From assembly GCF_003116585.1 (NCBI RefSeq), contig NZ_QEHM01000004.1:1-64000 (forward strand): a DNA stretch of 64,000 nucleotides, given 5' to 3'. Below, piece after piece: positions 1-7,806 of the stretch. Numbering within the stretch: position 1 is the first letter of the stretch; every line of letters starts with the position of its first letter. This stretch comes from Albibacillus kandeliae (GTDB lineage Bacteria > Pseudomonadota > Alphaproteobacteria > Rhodobacterales > Rhodobacteraceae). The position numbers and the translations under genes were made by a program. The notes under the pieces were generated by a model, which saw nothing but the letters and a program-made list of their open reading frames with translations, had not been told where the DNA came from and searched no databases.

Positions 1-194
1 AGCTCGCTGATATCGGTGAGGCCGACGCCGTATTCCTTGCTCCGCCCCGGGCTGTCGAGCGACGTGCGATCGCGGTATTCTTGGGTTTCTTCCGGGATCC
101 CGACCGTCTTGCAGCCCGGGATCTCGGTCCAGGTTGCGCCGTCGTCCGACCAGTTGATGGTGCAGAGATCGCCGGCAATGACCTTGTCTGCCAT
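1..194 (-). CDS. Phage major tail (tube) protein, partial
   Basis: Only the N-terminal 64 or so residues are in the window, and the gene runs off the left edge. It begins MADKVIAGDLCTINWSDDG and continues with a segment containing TSLDSPGRSKEYG. This resembles TP901-1/gp14-type tail tube subunits, which polymerise around the tape measure. The start at 194 is preceded by an AAGGA-rich ribosome site. Its place directly after the DUF3168 gene matches the usual order gp10, DUF3168, tail tube in HK97-like phages. The family assignment is by order and short sequence, so the exact family is inference. Confidence 0.75.
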   Translation of the reverse strand, partial: MADKVIAGDLCTINWSDDGATWTEIPGCKTVGIPEETQEYRDRTSLDSPGRSKEYGVGLTDISE

Positions 195-244
195 TCCTTC
201 ATCCTTTCAAGATTGTGAGAGAGAGCCGGTGACCCGACCGTTGT

Positions 245-601
245 TCAGGCGCGATAGCGCACCAGGATGTCCAGCATTTGAAGCCGGACCACATCGCCGT
301 CGGTTTCCGAGGTGGAATCCCGCCGGGATATCTCTTTGCAGCGGATCACCGATCCTCCGCGGAAGTCTGTCAGCGTCCGGGAGACAAGCTCGGCCAGCGC
401 CAGCATCTCCGCGTAGCTTGTCGCGTAGACGTTCACCTGCACCCGCGCCGTTTCGTTGCCAGCGCGCGACTTCAGCGCATACTCCGTCCGGTTGCTGATC
501 CGCTGCAGCGTGATGCGCGGAAAGCCTGCGCCCTGGTCGAAGCCGCCCCAGACCACGGAGGGGCACAGCGGGGCCAGCGCACTGTAGAGATCAAATTCCA
601 T
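245..601 (-). CDS. DUF3168 family tail completion / head-tail joining protein
   Basis: A 118-residue protein beginning MEFDLYSALAPLC, with the sequence NVYATSYAEMLALAELV in the middle, as in DUF3168 proteins (tail terminator or neck proteins that close the head-side end of the tail tube). The chosen ATG overlaps the stop of the upstream gp10-like gene in an ATGA arrangement, which argues for translational coupling and against a longer in-frame start. It lies between the gp10-like and tail tube genes, its normal place. Confidence 0.85.
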   Translation of the reverse strand: MEFDLYSALAPLCPSVVWGGFDQGAGFPRITLQRISNRTEYALKSRAGNETARVQVNVYATSYAEMLALAELVSRTLTDFRGGSVIRCKEISRRDSTSETDGDVVRLQMLDILVRYRA

Positions 602-1074
602 CAGCTGGTCCCTTTCGTCGCCTTGCGCGCCGCCCGCGCGGCCGCCTTCTCGATCTCGGCCCAGACCTCGCGGCGCAGGATGGCCAGCATGTCCGCGAGG
701 TTCGCGTCCCACGCCGGCCGCATGAACGGGTCCGCCATGACCGCACCCACGTACTTGCCGCTGGCGTGGGTCCTTGGTCCCGTGCCGAACTCGACCAGGT
801 GCGCATGCGGCGCCGGCGACCCGTCGCTCTCGACCGGGCCCACGTAGAGCGTCACCCGGGACGGCCCCCGGTCCCCCCGGGCCTGCCCGTACTGGCGCGG
901 TGTGAGGCGACTGGTGATCGCGATCTCGAAGGCGGAATTGTCCGCCGCCTCCGCCACCGGCTGCAGGGCGCGTCGCATGGCGCGGCGCATCACGCCCTTG
1001 GCCGTACCGCGCGCGAGCTCCGCCAGCGCGCGTTCGATATCGCCCGCGCCCTCGATCTTCAACTTGACCGACAT
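601..1074 (-). CDS. HK97 gp10 family head-tail protein
   Basis: A 157-residue protein of the HK97 gp10-like family, a neck protein involved in head-tail joining. It opens with a short beta strand (SVKLKIEGAGDIERAL) followed by a basic helix (RRAMRRALQPVAEAA). The later HLVEFGTGPRT segment is the most recognisable family signature. It lies 4 bp downstream of the head-tail adaptor gene and overlaps the DUF3168 gene, so it belongs to one late operon. Confidence 0.88.
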   Translation of the reverse strand: MSVKLKIEGAGDIERALAELARGTAKGVMRRAMRRALQPVAEAADNSAFEIAITSRLTPRQYGQARGDRGPSRVTLYVGPVESDGSPAPHAHLVEFGTGPRTHASGKYVGAVMADPFMRPAWDANLADMLAILRREVWAEIEKAAARAARKATKGTS

Positions 1075-1078
1075 GGGT

Positions 1079-1411
1079 CTATGCCGCCGGCATGCGCCAG
1101 GCCGTGAGCTCGAAGCCCAGGCGGAACCCTACGGGCTTTGAGCCTATGATCTGCCAGGTCGCACCGTCCAGAAAGACCCGATAGGTCCCATCGACCGCTG
1201 CAGTTAGAGCGGAGTAGGCAACCGTAATGCGGGCATCCGCTCTCTGCTCGACCGCCCCGGCGCGCCAGCGCTCCCCATCTGAGACCGGTACAACCTTTGC
1301 CCAGAGAGTGATCACTTCCTCCCAACCGCTTGGACGGGTTTCACCGAGTTCGTTCTTTGCTGAAATCGGTGCCAGAAGCGTGACCCGGTGTTCTCGAGAG
1401 CTGGACCGCAT
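1079..1411 (-). CDS. Phage head-tail adaptor (SPP1 gp16-like stopper)
   Basis: A 110-residue protein starting MRSSSREHRVTLLAPISAKN. It has the family pattern: an N-terminal strand, W in EVITLWAKVVPVSDGER, then a strand-rich C-terminus ending FELTAWRMPAA. Adaptors of this type plug the connector and accept the tail. The start at 1411 overlaps the stop of the upstream connector gene (ATGA), which fixes the start. Longer in-frame extensions upstream would overrun the connector gene and are rejected. Confidence 0.85.
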   Translation of the reverse strand: MRSSSREHRVTLLAPISAKNELGETRPSGWEEVITLWAKVVPVSDGERWRAGAVEQRADARITVAYSALTAAVDGTYRVFLDGATWQIIGSKPVGFRLGFELTAWRMPAA

Positions 1412-1989
1412 CAGCGCCACCAGGTCTTGTGATTGGCAACCAGCCGCGCAATCGAGAGCGGCACCTCGACCGGCGTCCCCTCGAAGCTGACCGGCTCGCG
1501 CACCTCGTAGAGGTGGGCCGCGAAGAGCAGAATGGCATGGGCGATCTGCGGCGGCACCGAAGCCGCAAAGGCACCATATCCCGCCACGTAGGTGATGCGC
1601 AGCGGCGCGCGGTGCTTGCCCGGGCGCAGCCAAGCGGCCGCGACCAGGTAGCGTCCTGCATCCTCGAAGAGCTCGGCATCCGCGATGGCGATCTCTTCCC
1701 ACTTCTCCGCCGAGGTGTAGACCTCGACCTCGGCGAGCGCGGAGACCGGGGCAAGCGTCAGCTCGACGGCCCCGCCCGGCGCCGGCACGACCGCGTAGCC
1801 CTCTTCCCATGTCTGCGCGATCAGCGCCCGCCCCAGCTCGCCGTCGTCGCCGTCGAACTGCGCCACGGCAACGTCGAGGCAATGCTGCAGAAAGACGTCA
1901 TCCTCGCCCGGCTCGCGCCGCACGTGTGCCTGCAGGGTTGCCAGATTGACCGGCTGCGCCGCCGGCGCACTGATGCGCTTGAGCGTCAT
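1411..1989 (-). CDS. Phage head-tail connector (phiE125 gp8 / gp6-like)
   Basis: A 192-residue protein resembling the phiE125 gp8 family of head-tail connectors, which form a ring under the portal. Features seen: an N-terminal segment with LATLQAHVRREPGEDD that aligns with the LDEAKAHLRV region of the family, a central strand-rich part (TYVAGYGAFAASVP), and a helical C-terminus ending NHKTWWR. Directly upstream is the small TEP-repeat gene, then the cargo block that separates this gene from the capsid gene. Confidence 0.85.
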   Translation of the reverse strand: MTLKRISAPAAQPVNLATLQAHVRREPGEDDVFLQHCLDVAVAQFDGDDGELGRALIAQTWEEGYAVVPAPGGAVELTLAPVSALAEVEVYTSAEKWEEIAIADAELFEDAGRYLVAAAWLRPGKHRAPLRITYVAGYGAFAASVPPQIAHAILLFAAHLYEVREPVSFEGTPVEVPLSIARLVANHKTWWR

Positions 1990-1992
1990 GGC

Positions 1993-2217
1993 TTATTCCT
2001 GCGCCTCGGTCGGCTCGGTCGGCTCGGTCGGCTCGGTCGGCTCGGTCGGCTCGGTCGGCTCGGGAGCGGGCTCAACAGGTTGCGCCTCGGCGTCAATCGG
2101 CTCCGCGTAGCCGGCGCGCACCAGGTCCACGCCGAGCCAGTCTTCAACCGTCGGCGTCTGCCCGACGATGTAGCTGAAGGTTGCGCCGGAACAGTTCGTC
2201 GTGATCTGGATTTTCAT
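1993..2217 (-). CDS. Small capsid-downstream protein with Thr-Glu-Pro repeat tail
   Basis: A 74-residue acidic protein. The first 45 or so residues (MKIQITTNCSGATFSYIVGQ...) look folded, and the rest is a low-complexity tail of TEP triplets. A GAAAGGA ribosome site lies just upstream of the ATG. Small genes between the major capsid and connector genes are common in HK97-like phages; some carry a membrane-facing or head-decoration role, but nothing here shows the function. The TEP tail is encoded by a perfect 9-bp tandem repeat and may vary in length between strains. Confidence 0.7.
   Translation of the reverse strand: MKIQITTNCSGATFSYIVGQTPTVEDWLGVDLVRAGYAEPIDAEAQPVEPAPEPTEPTEPTEPTEPTEPTEAQE
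2005..2062. repeat. 9-bp tandem repeat encoding (TEP)n
   Basis: Six consecutive perfect copies of CTCGGTCGG plus a partial copy, read on the minus strand as repeated Thr-Glu-Pro codons. The unit is a multiple of three, so slipped-strand changes in copy number keep the reading frame. Confidence 0.95.
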
Positions 2218-2454
2218 CGAAGAGTCCTTTCGTCAGGGAACAAGGATTTGGCCTGCGGGGCATGGGGCCTGCAGGGGAGCTTCGCTCCTTCGAGCAACGT
2301 CGAATTAACAGTGTTTCGCAGTTTGTTTCTGGCGCGGTCGACATTTGACTTGCCTTTGCCCACTGCAAGGCCAGTTCAAAGAGGAACCATGGCGTAGCCG
2401 CTATTCGCCTCGTCGACGACGACGTCCAACCAGGCTATCCGTGGAGATTTTCTT

Positions 2455-2661
2455 GTGATGCGTTCTCACGCCAAATACTTCTGGACCGGTCTCGGCCTTT
2501 CGGTCTTTGGGGCGATATTACTTACTGGAGAAGCCCTCGTTTTTGGCGGCGACTTCTTGCCCCCGATCACAACGCCTCACACGCTACTGCTCCCTCTTGG
2601 AGAGGCCTGCCTGCTAACCGGCGCACTCTCACTGCTTGTCTTTTTCCTCAGAAGCGAATGA
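2455..2661 (+). CDS. Small two-span membrane protein, cargo gene
   Basis: A 68-residue hydrophobic protein with two predicted transmembrane stretches (about residues 9-29 and 43-64) separated by a short polar turn containing PPITTPHT. It is encoded on the plus strand, opposite to the late operon, at the edge of the low-GC cargo block. GTG and ATG start codons are adjacent (2455 and 2458). The function is unknown. Its size, membrane nature and opposite orientation fit a lysogeny-expressed phage moron. The main doubt is whether such a short gene is real. Confidence 0.5.
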   Translation: MMRSHAKYFWTGLGLSVFGAILLTGEALVFGGDFLPPITTPHTLLLPLGEACLLTGALSLLVFFLRSE

Positions 2662-2753
2662 CAGCGAAGGACGCAACGAACGCCCGGACTTCCCGTGACC
2701 GGCAGCTGTGTTGAGTCAACATTAGCATGCCCAACCTCAGCCACTGCTGATCA

Positions 2754-3152
2754 CTAATCTCTAGAAAAGTATACTTCGCAGACCGCGCGCATTGACGGAG
2801 AGACTCGCCATGCAAGTTCTGGCGGATCGCCCAAAGCGGCCCAGTTGCAGATCTGATAGGCGTGAAGATCCGCGCAATCTATGAGGGACTTGAGAAACCA
2901 AATCCATCGATTGTCCTGGTCCAAGTCAACGTCAGAGTACTCAAAGGCATGAATGATCATGTCTGCTAGAACGAAACGCACGTCGTCCTGGCCCGAGGTT
3001 TCCTTGTAAAGCGACAGGTAGCGGTCCAGATCCGTGGGCTTCACAACTTTGAATGCCCAATCTTGGGTACCTGGTAGTTCTGGTAGGTCAAGACGCCTTG
3101 AAACAAACTTAATTGCGTCCTCAGTGTGAAACCGTACCTCTGGTTCGATCAA
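2754..3152 (-). CDS. Hypothetical protein, cargo gene
   Basis: A 132-residue acidic protein with many aromatic residues (for example NRWIWFLKSLIDCADLHAYQ) and no signal peptide or membrane span. I recognise no family. Codon use is less GC-rich than the phage structural genes on both sides, consistent with separate acquisition. It is transcribed in the late-gene direction but is flanked by non-coding DNA (2662-2753 and 3153-3433), where I see no further gene. Confidence 0.55.
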   Translation of the reverse strand: MIEPEVRFHTEDAIKFVSRRLDLPELPGTQDWAFKVVKPTDLDRYLSLYKETSGQDDVRFVLADMIIHAFEYSDVDLDQDNRWIWFLKSLIDCADLHAYQICNWAALGDPPELAWRVSPSMRAVCEVYFSRD

Positions 3153-3433
3153 CTAACTGTCCCCAATCAGCTTCGTTGTTACGTTCCTGCGGAACCCTCG
3201 CCTCACAACAAATCATGGTTTGACTAGTTGGGACCTAAAGTGATCTCTCACTCTAAAGTCTGAAGATTCACTCTTCCCCCGTCCAGTGGTAATATTCCCA
3301 CCGAGTACAGCTATAACTTGTACTGCCGAGATGCAGGCGAACTTCTGCCACCTCTCACACCGGGTAGCCGTCACAGCTGAACCCAAGCGTGTCAGGAGTT
3401 CCTAATACTCAGATGCTGAAGAACGCGCGGAGT

Positions 3434-3709
3434 TCAAGACTTGTGACGAGGTAGACGATACCGAATGCTTAGAGACGGTCCGGTGCCATTGCGCGGGGCG
3501 AACACCAACTCATCATCAGACCACATCTCCTTGATCATCGCCTCGCAACACAGTGGGATACGGTAAGTCGGGTTTGTATCCCCTTGGACCTCGTGATTAA
3601 GCCCCGAGGCACTAATCGTTGCGGAAGCTCGCCCTTGAATCTCTGCGTCCTTTAGGAGACGCCGAAGGGCGTCCCTAAAATTCTCAGAATCTGGCACGAC
3701 CGAGAGCAT
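3434..3709 (-). CDS. Hypothetical small protein, cargo gene
   Basis: A 91-residue protein with an amphipathic N-terminal helix (DSENFRDALRRLLKDAEIQG) followed by a strand-rich part ending SIRYRLPRHKS. No family recognised. It lies in the low-GC block between the capsid and connector genes, head to head with the ArsR-type gene across 170 bp. The two genes could therefore share a control region, which is inference only. Confidence 0.5.
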   Translation of the reverse strand: MLSVVPDSENFRDALRRLLKDAEIQGRASATISASGLNHEVQGDTNPTYRIPLCCEAMIKEMWSDDELVFAPRNGTGPSLSIRYRLPRHKS

Positions 3710-3879
3710 CCTTTGAAGCTACCACAGAAAATGCACACCCTTAACACGGCCGCATCGGAAAACCGCATCGCTAACTGCAAGACCTGACGCGCGTTCCCAT
3801 GTAAGTTCTGCTGCTCTCGTGTTTCGTTGAAGGGTCTCCTCTGCTATGCTCGCCCTCTAAGTATCCGACCTGACCCTCC

Positions 3880-4230
3880 ATGATTGTATCCAAAAGCACC
3901 CAAGAACGACAGCTCCCAAGTCATCTTGCACCACATGATACCGCGCTTGCGCGCCTATTCTTCGCGCTTAGCGACCCTGTCCGCCTCGCTCTCGTACGGG
4001 AGCTGGCTTTCTTCGGTCCAAAGCCAATCAGAGACTGTACAACGTTTCGCACAGGCACTCCCAAGACAACAAAGTCGCACGCCATAAAGGTTCTCCGAGA
4101 AGCCGGGATTATTCAAAGTGATCAATGTGCATCCGGGCGCCTACTTAGTCTGCGTCGCGATGACCTAGACCAGCAGTTCCCTCACCTTTTGGACGCCATC
4201 TTAAGCCTACCTGAACCACGATCGGTTTAG
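3880..4230 (+). CDS. ArsR-type winged-helix transcriptional regulator, cargo gene
   Basis: A 116-residue protein. Residues 20-100 fit an ArsR/SmtB winged helix: the DTALARLFFALSDPVRLALV start helix is the family hallmark, followed by a recognition region (TPKTTKSHAIKVLREAGIIQ) and a beta wing (ASGRLLSLRRDDL). No metal-binding Cys pair of the ELCVCDL type is present (a Cys sits in RDCTTF), so a metal-sensing role is not supported. It is on the plus strand, opposite to the late genes, as expected for a gene expressed from the resident prophage. Its target is unknown; the adjacent 3434-3709 gene is a candidate. Confidence 0.75.
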   Translation: MIVSKSTQERQLPSHLAPHDTALARLFFALSDPVRLALVRELAFFGPKPIRDCTTFRTGTPKTTKSHAIKVLREAGIIQSDQCASGRLLSLRRDDLDQQFPHLLDAILSLPEPRSV

Positions 4231-4393
4231 CTCCGGCCAGCTTCGTGCATTCGTTCCCGAAGCCAGCGCACTCCCAGCCCAAGCTGACATACCGAGTTTT
4301 GTGCTGGAAATGAATCGCCCCTGAAAATGTTGACAGGTGACTGCCACTCACGGCACCCTAACAAGGACTAGCCTCGAAACAGTCTTTGCGACT

Positions 4394-4423
4394 GAGATCG
4401 CGCCAAACTAGTGGCGCGATCTC
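4394..4423. terminator. Strong hairpin between cargo block and capsid gene
   Basis: A perfect 12-bp stem (GAGATCGCGCCA with TGGCGCGATCTC) and a 6-nt loop. No U-tract follows on either strand, so a classical intrinsic terminator is not proven. Its position between the end of the ArsR-type gene and the end of the capsid gene, which converge here, fits a transcription barrier. Confidence 0.55.
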
Positions 4424-4452
4424 GACGAGATCAGCTCAAAGCTTCCATTTTC

Positions 4453-5736
4453 TCACCCCGCCGCCATCTGCAGCGTCTTGATCGCCTTGGCGTGGCCGAT
4501 GGCCCCGTCGATGCGGTGCACGCCCATGATGCCGAGGTTCGGGAAGAACTTCTCGCGCGCCACGCCCAGCAGCGGGTTGCCCACCTTGCGGACGTAGTAT
4601 TGCGAGAAGTCGCCGTAGGCGATGGTCTTGGCCGAGGCCGCGATCTGCGCCATCGCCTGGTTGAAGGAGACCGGGCGATTGTTCAGCGTCGCCGGGACAC
4701 CCTTCGTCACGTCGCCGTCCGACCAGATGTAACGCCCGTTGCTGTCCTTGATCTTGCGGAGCGTCTTCACGGTCTGGTCATGCATCTGGAAGCGGACCTT
4801 GGGCCCGGAGCGATAGGCCGGATCGACCGAGTGCTCGAGCTCCATGATGTCGTCGAAAGTCAGCGCGGCCGCCGAGGCGGTGGTATGGCCGACCTGCGCG
4901 CCGGTAACGAAGCCAAGTGGTTCGTTCACGCCGGTGCCCACGGTCAGCCACGCATTGCCCTTGCGGCCCAGGCGCTCGCCGATCAGCTTGCCGAGCAGGC
5001 TCTCGAAGCCGAAGGCCGAGTCTTGTGCCAGCTCGAAGGACCACTTGATCCAGGGCGTGACAAGCGTATGAGCGAGCAGCTGGGTCTTCGCCAGCACGAT
5101 ATCGCCGGTGTCATCGTCGACACCCTCATCGCCCTCGGTGTGCGGGTTGGCCTCTTCGGCGGTATCGTCCACCTTCGGCAGGTCAAAGGGCGCACCGGTT
5201 GCAAGGTTGATCTCGGTTGCGACGTTCGCATCCATCATCGGGCCGTGGGCAGCCATGGCGATATTGATAGCATTGGCCAGCGTGGTCGGAACCAGGAAAC
5301 CGCCCGTCGCGCCGGTGCCCAAAGTCTGGGTCCGGATTTCACGGGCGCCGGCCCGCAGCGCCTCGCGCACCTCCTTGTCGAGATCGGAGATATCCGCACC
5401 CGACGCCAGGAACTGGCGGAAGGCCTCGCGGTATTCTTCGCCAAAGGTGTCGCCCGCCGAGTGGGTCACGTCTTCCTGCCCGGGGCGACGCGCCTCACGC
5501 TCCTCGCGCTCGCGCTCTTCCTGGCGGCGCTCCTCGTCCTGCTGCGCCTTGCAGGCCCGCTCTTCGCGGCCAGCTTCCTTCACCAGCTCGTCGTACTGAT
5601 CCATCAGCTTGTCGAACTGATCATTGGCCGCGCGCGCCTCTTCCTTCGGCGTCTTCTCGGTGATCTTCGACCGGACGTCGTTCGCCTCGGTCAGAACCTT
5701 CTGCGCCTTCTCGCGCAGCTCTTTCACTTTCGTCAT
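4453..5736 (-). CDS. HK97-type phage major capsid protein with N-terminal delta domain
   Basis: A 427-residue precursor of the gp5 family. Residues 1-90 form a charged coiled coil rich in Glu, Arg and Lys (the delta scaffolding domain removed by the prohead protease). The HK97 fold starts near residue 115; LGTGATGGFLVPTTLANAI (about 139-157) is the typical beginning of the mature protein. Later markers include LAQDSAFGFESLL, NAWLTVGTGVNEPLGF and GVHRIDGAIGHAKAIKTL. The upstream protease gene (70 bp away) is the expected partner. Length is normal for the family. Confidence 0.97.
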   Translation of the reverse strand: MTKVKELREKAQKVLTEANDVRSKITEKTPKEEARAANDQFDKLMDQYDELVKEAGREERACKAQQDEERRQEEREREEREARRPGQEDVTHSAGDTFGEEYREAFRQFLASGADISDLDKEVREALRAGAREIRTQTLGTGATGGFLVPTTLANAINIAMAAHGPMMDANVATEINLATGAPFDLPKVDDTAEEANPHTEGDEGVDDDTGDIVLAKTQLLAHTLVTPWIKWSFELAQDSAFGFESLLGKLIGERLGRKGNAWLTVGTGVNEPLGFVTGAQVGHTTASAAALTFDDIMELEHSVDPAYRSGPKVRFQMHDQTVKTLRKIKDSNGRYIWSDGDVTKGVPATLNNRPVSFNQAMAQIAASAKTIAYGDFSQYYVRKVGNPLLGVAREKFFPNLGIMGVHRIDGAIGHAKAIKTLQMAAG

Positions 5737-5805
5737 TGCCCTGCCTTTCGATATGTAGGGTAACTGCGCCTGCCCAGGGCGCCGGGAACGGGCGGGGTCG
5801 GCTGG

Positions 5806-6399
5806 TCAGTCCAGGCCGGACAGACGCGAGCGCATCTGCATCTGGCGGAGGAAGAATTCACTTCCCGCGCCCAAGGCCGCGGTCTTGGACCGCAAGCCGA
5901 TCTCGGTGCCCTCGTAGGCGGGATCCGTCACGATCGACACGTCGTAGAGCTTGACCTGGTGGATCGAGCGCACTGCATAATTGCCGGTCTCGTCCCAGGT
6001 CTCCTTTTCCGAGATGAAGGCGAAGCTCATCTTGCTGAGATCGCCGCGCTTCATCTTCGGCAGGATGCGCTGCACGTCCGGATCCGAGGCGTCAAAAGCC
6101 GTATCGACCCGCAGGCCCCGCTCGTCCTCGGTCAGCGTCAGGGTGCCCGAGCTGGTGCGCGCCAGCGGCAGGCCGCCGTGGTTGATCAGGAAGGTAACGT
6201 CATCGCCGCGCTTCAGCGCCTCGGTGAAGGCGCCGGGCTCGATCACCTCGGCCCAGCCCCAGCTGTCGAGCGGACCGATCTCGGTCTGCTCCCCGAAGAC
6301 AGCCGCGTAGCCGGTCACATGGATTAGGTCGCCCTCGGCCGCGCGCAGCTCGACGGGCGCGACGGCGCAGTAACGCACCTCGCGTTGTGGGTCGCTCAT
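5806..6399 (-). CDS. HK97 family prohead protease (peptidase U35)
   Basis: A 197-residue serine protease that trims the capsid delta domain during head maturation. The family core is present: GYAAVFGEQ (30-38), IEPGAF (53-58), a catalytic His in LINHGG (His74), a catalytic Ser in LSKMSFAF (Ser125) and the conserved VSIVTDPAYEGTEI (154-167). It is directly upstream of the capsid gene. On its other side, 6400-9810 is a cargo region that separates it from the portal gene, its usual neighbour. Confidence 0.96.
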   Translation of the reverse strand: MSDPQREVRYCAVAPVELRAAEGDLIHVTGYAAVFGEQTEIGPLDSWGWAEVIEPGAFTEALKRGDDVTFLINHGGLPLARTSSGTLTLTEDERGLRVDTAFDASDPDVQRILPKMKRGDLSKMSFAFISEKETWDETGNYAVRSIHQVKLYDVSIVTDPAYEGTEIGLRSKTAALGAGSEFFLRQMQMRSRLSGLD

Positions 6400-6588
6400 C
6401 GCGGCCTCCTTTGCTGTATTAACTTGGGCGTGTTGCCAGGCTTGTATTTTGCTGTGCTAGCCACTATGTAAGGCGTGCAAAGCTTCTTCCTTTGAACATC
6501 TGTTACCTAGCGGCCTCAGTTGATCTTATGACGACACTGGGCCAAGTCACTGCGTCATGCGAGTGGCAAGAAACTAGGAGATATCACG

Positions 6589-6795
6589 ATGGCCAATGGC
6601 ACCGTGAAATGGTTCAACCAAACCAAAGGCTTCGGCTTTATCGCACCGGAAACCGGTAGCAAGGACATCTTCGTCCATATTTCGGCACTGGAACGCTCCG
6701 GCATCCAGAGCCTTGATGACGGCCAGGCCGTCACCTTTGACGTAGAAAGCGGCCGTGACGGTCGCGAAAGCGCGAGCAATCTCGCTCTCGCGTAA
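6589..6795 (+). CDS. Cold-shock domain protein (CspA family), prophage cargo
   Basis: A 68-residue single cold-shock domain, an OB-fold RNA/ssDNA chaperone. RNP1 is KGFGFI (residues 13-18) and RNP2 is FVHIS (28-32), with the leading GTVKWFN typical of the family. TAGGAG lies upstream as ribosome site and an intrinsic terminator follows, so it is a monocistronic gene. It sits on the plus strand between the protease and portal genes, opposite to late transcription, which fits a lysogenic-conversion gene. The 189-bp upstream stretch (6400-6588) holds no other gene and probably contains the promoter and a long leader. Confidence 0.93.
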   Translation: MANGTVKWFNQTKGFGFIAPETGSKDIFVHISALERSGIQSLDDGQAVTFDVESGRDGRESASNLALA

Positions 6796-6821
6796 CACGT
6801 CTGCATGCATGACGTTTGAAG

Positions 6822-6846
6822 GGGCAGCCATTTGGCTGCCCTTTTT
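6822..6846 (+). terminator. Intrinsic terminator of the cold-shock gene
   Basis: An 8-bp stem (GGGCAGCC with GGCTGCCC), a 4-nt loop, then five T residues. It begins 26 bp after the stop codon of the cold-shock gene. Confidence 0.9.
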
Positions 6847-7063
6847 ATGTTCTGCTCAAAGAGGATGCTAGCAGAAAGCCTCTCCTCGTACCGACCGCTT
6901 CATCGAGGCCCTTCCTGTGAGCGCGATCGGTACCGCGCCCTCGCGCCGTGCGATGAAATGTTTATTGGTTTGAAGCTGGACATGAACCAGAAATCCTAGA
7001 CAAGAAGTCAGCAGCAAACCTCACGGCTTCGTACTAACGTTCTCGGCTAAGACATCCAGACCT

Positions 7064-7435
7064 TCAACTTCGGGTCTTGCATGCTTCTTTCACCATTTCT
7101 GGAAGCTTAATGAAATCAACCGGCTTAGTGATCACCTTGGACACTTTTAGCCCAGCCAGCTCCTCTGTCAGCTTGTCCGAGCAGATCGCTGTAAGGAACA
7201 GTGCTGGAGTGTCTTGAAACTCTGCTTTTTCACGAATAGCAGACAGGACCTCCGCACCAGTCATCCCGGGCATATTAAAGTCGAGCAATAGAACTTGAGG
7301 CCGAAACGTTTCGACGGCACTTATGGCGCTCTGCCCGTCCGTACACTGAAGAACCTCAAACCCTCCGAGTTCCACCAGTGACATTCGCACCAGCTCACCA
7401 ATGAACTCATCATCATCGACGTGCAGAACACGCAT
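7064..7435 (-). CDS. Orphan single-domain response regulator, prophage cargo
   Basis: A 123-residue CheY-like receiver domain with nothing after it. The acidic pocket is HVDDDEF (residues 5-11), the phosphoacceptor is Asp52 in LLLDFNMPGM, Thr82 is in FLTAI and the conserved Lys104 is in VITKPVD. No output domain or neighbouring histidine kinase is present, so it must be phosphorylated by a host kinase or act in a phosphorelay. I chose the ATG at 7435 because the receiver fold starts there; an upstream TTG at 7480 would add 15 residues. It lies between the cold-shock gene and a portal remnant, an unusual site for a signalling gene. Confidence 0.85.
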   Translation of the reverse strand: MRVLHVDDDEFIGELVRMSLVELGGFEVLQCTDGQSAISAVETFRPQVLLLDFNMPGMTGAEVLSAIREKAEFQDTPALFLTAICSDKLTEELAGLKVSKVITKPVDFIKLPEMVKEACKTRS

Positions 7436-7554
7436 CAGGTACAGTTGTTCACCAAATTCGGTGCCTCTCTGGATCTGCAAGGCCCCCGCCTAGTTCATAG
7501 TTGACCATGGGGAAGGTGAAACTTCAACCAACTTCGCATTAGTGCGGACTTCTT

Positions 7555-7806
7555 TCACAAATGTGTTTCGCCGTCTCCGCCCCCCGCCTTCGCGAATGCC
7601 TTGCCCGCGAACTCGATTGGCACGGTGGCACCCTGCACCAGCAGCGTGTCGCCACCCTCTTTCGGTGGCCGGTTCTCCAGCTCGCGCCCCTCGTTCGGAG
7701 TCAGCAAGCCGCTCTGGATCGCGCGCACAATGGCCTCGATCCGCGTCTTGAAGTCCTCGCGCATGACGCCGCAGTCGTGAAAAGTCACGTAGCGCTTGAA
7801 ACCCAC
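7555..7806 (-). pseudogene. Truncated second copy of the portal protein 3' end
   Basis: An 83-codon open frame whose last 65 or so residues match the C-terminus of the intact portal protein (9811-11055) almost residue for residue: DFKTRIEAIVRAIQ, GLLTPNEGRELENRP and the following PKEGGDTLLVQGATVPIE are shared. Homology starts at KRYV; everything upstream of this in the portal is missing, so the fragment cannot form a portal. It most likely marks the original portal/downstream junction, left behind when the sulfatase segment entered. A functional peptide is unlikely. Confidence 0.85.
7587..7771. repeat. Direct repeat copy 1 (portal 3' end)
   Basis: 185 bp that align without gaps to 9843-10027, with 16 mismatches by my count (about 91% identity). 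Together with the second copy it brackets the sulfatase gene. Confidence 0.9.

Noticed and set aside
4411-5763. 450-codon plus-strand open frame across the capsid gene
   Set aside because: Antisense shadow caused by high GC at third positions. The minus-strand capsid protein has clear family motifs, while this frame gives a His/Arg/Leu-rich sequence with no family resemblance.
7555-7806. A second functional portal-related gene
   Set aside because: Only the C-terminal part of the portal is present. The clip, stem and wing regions are missing, so it is treated as a remnant.
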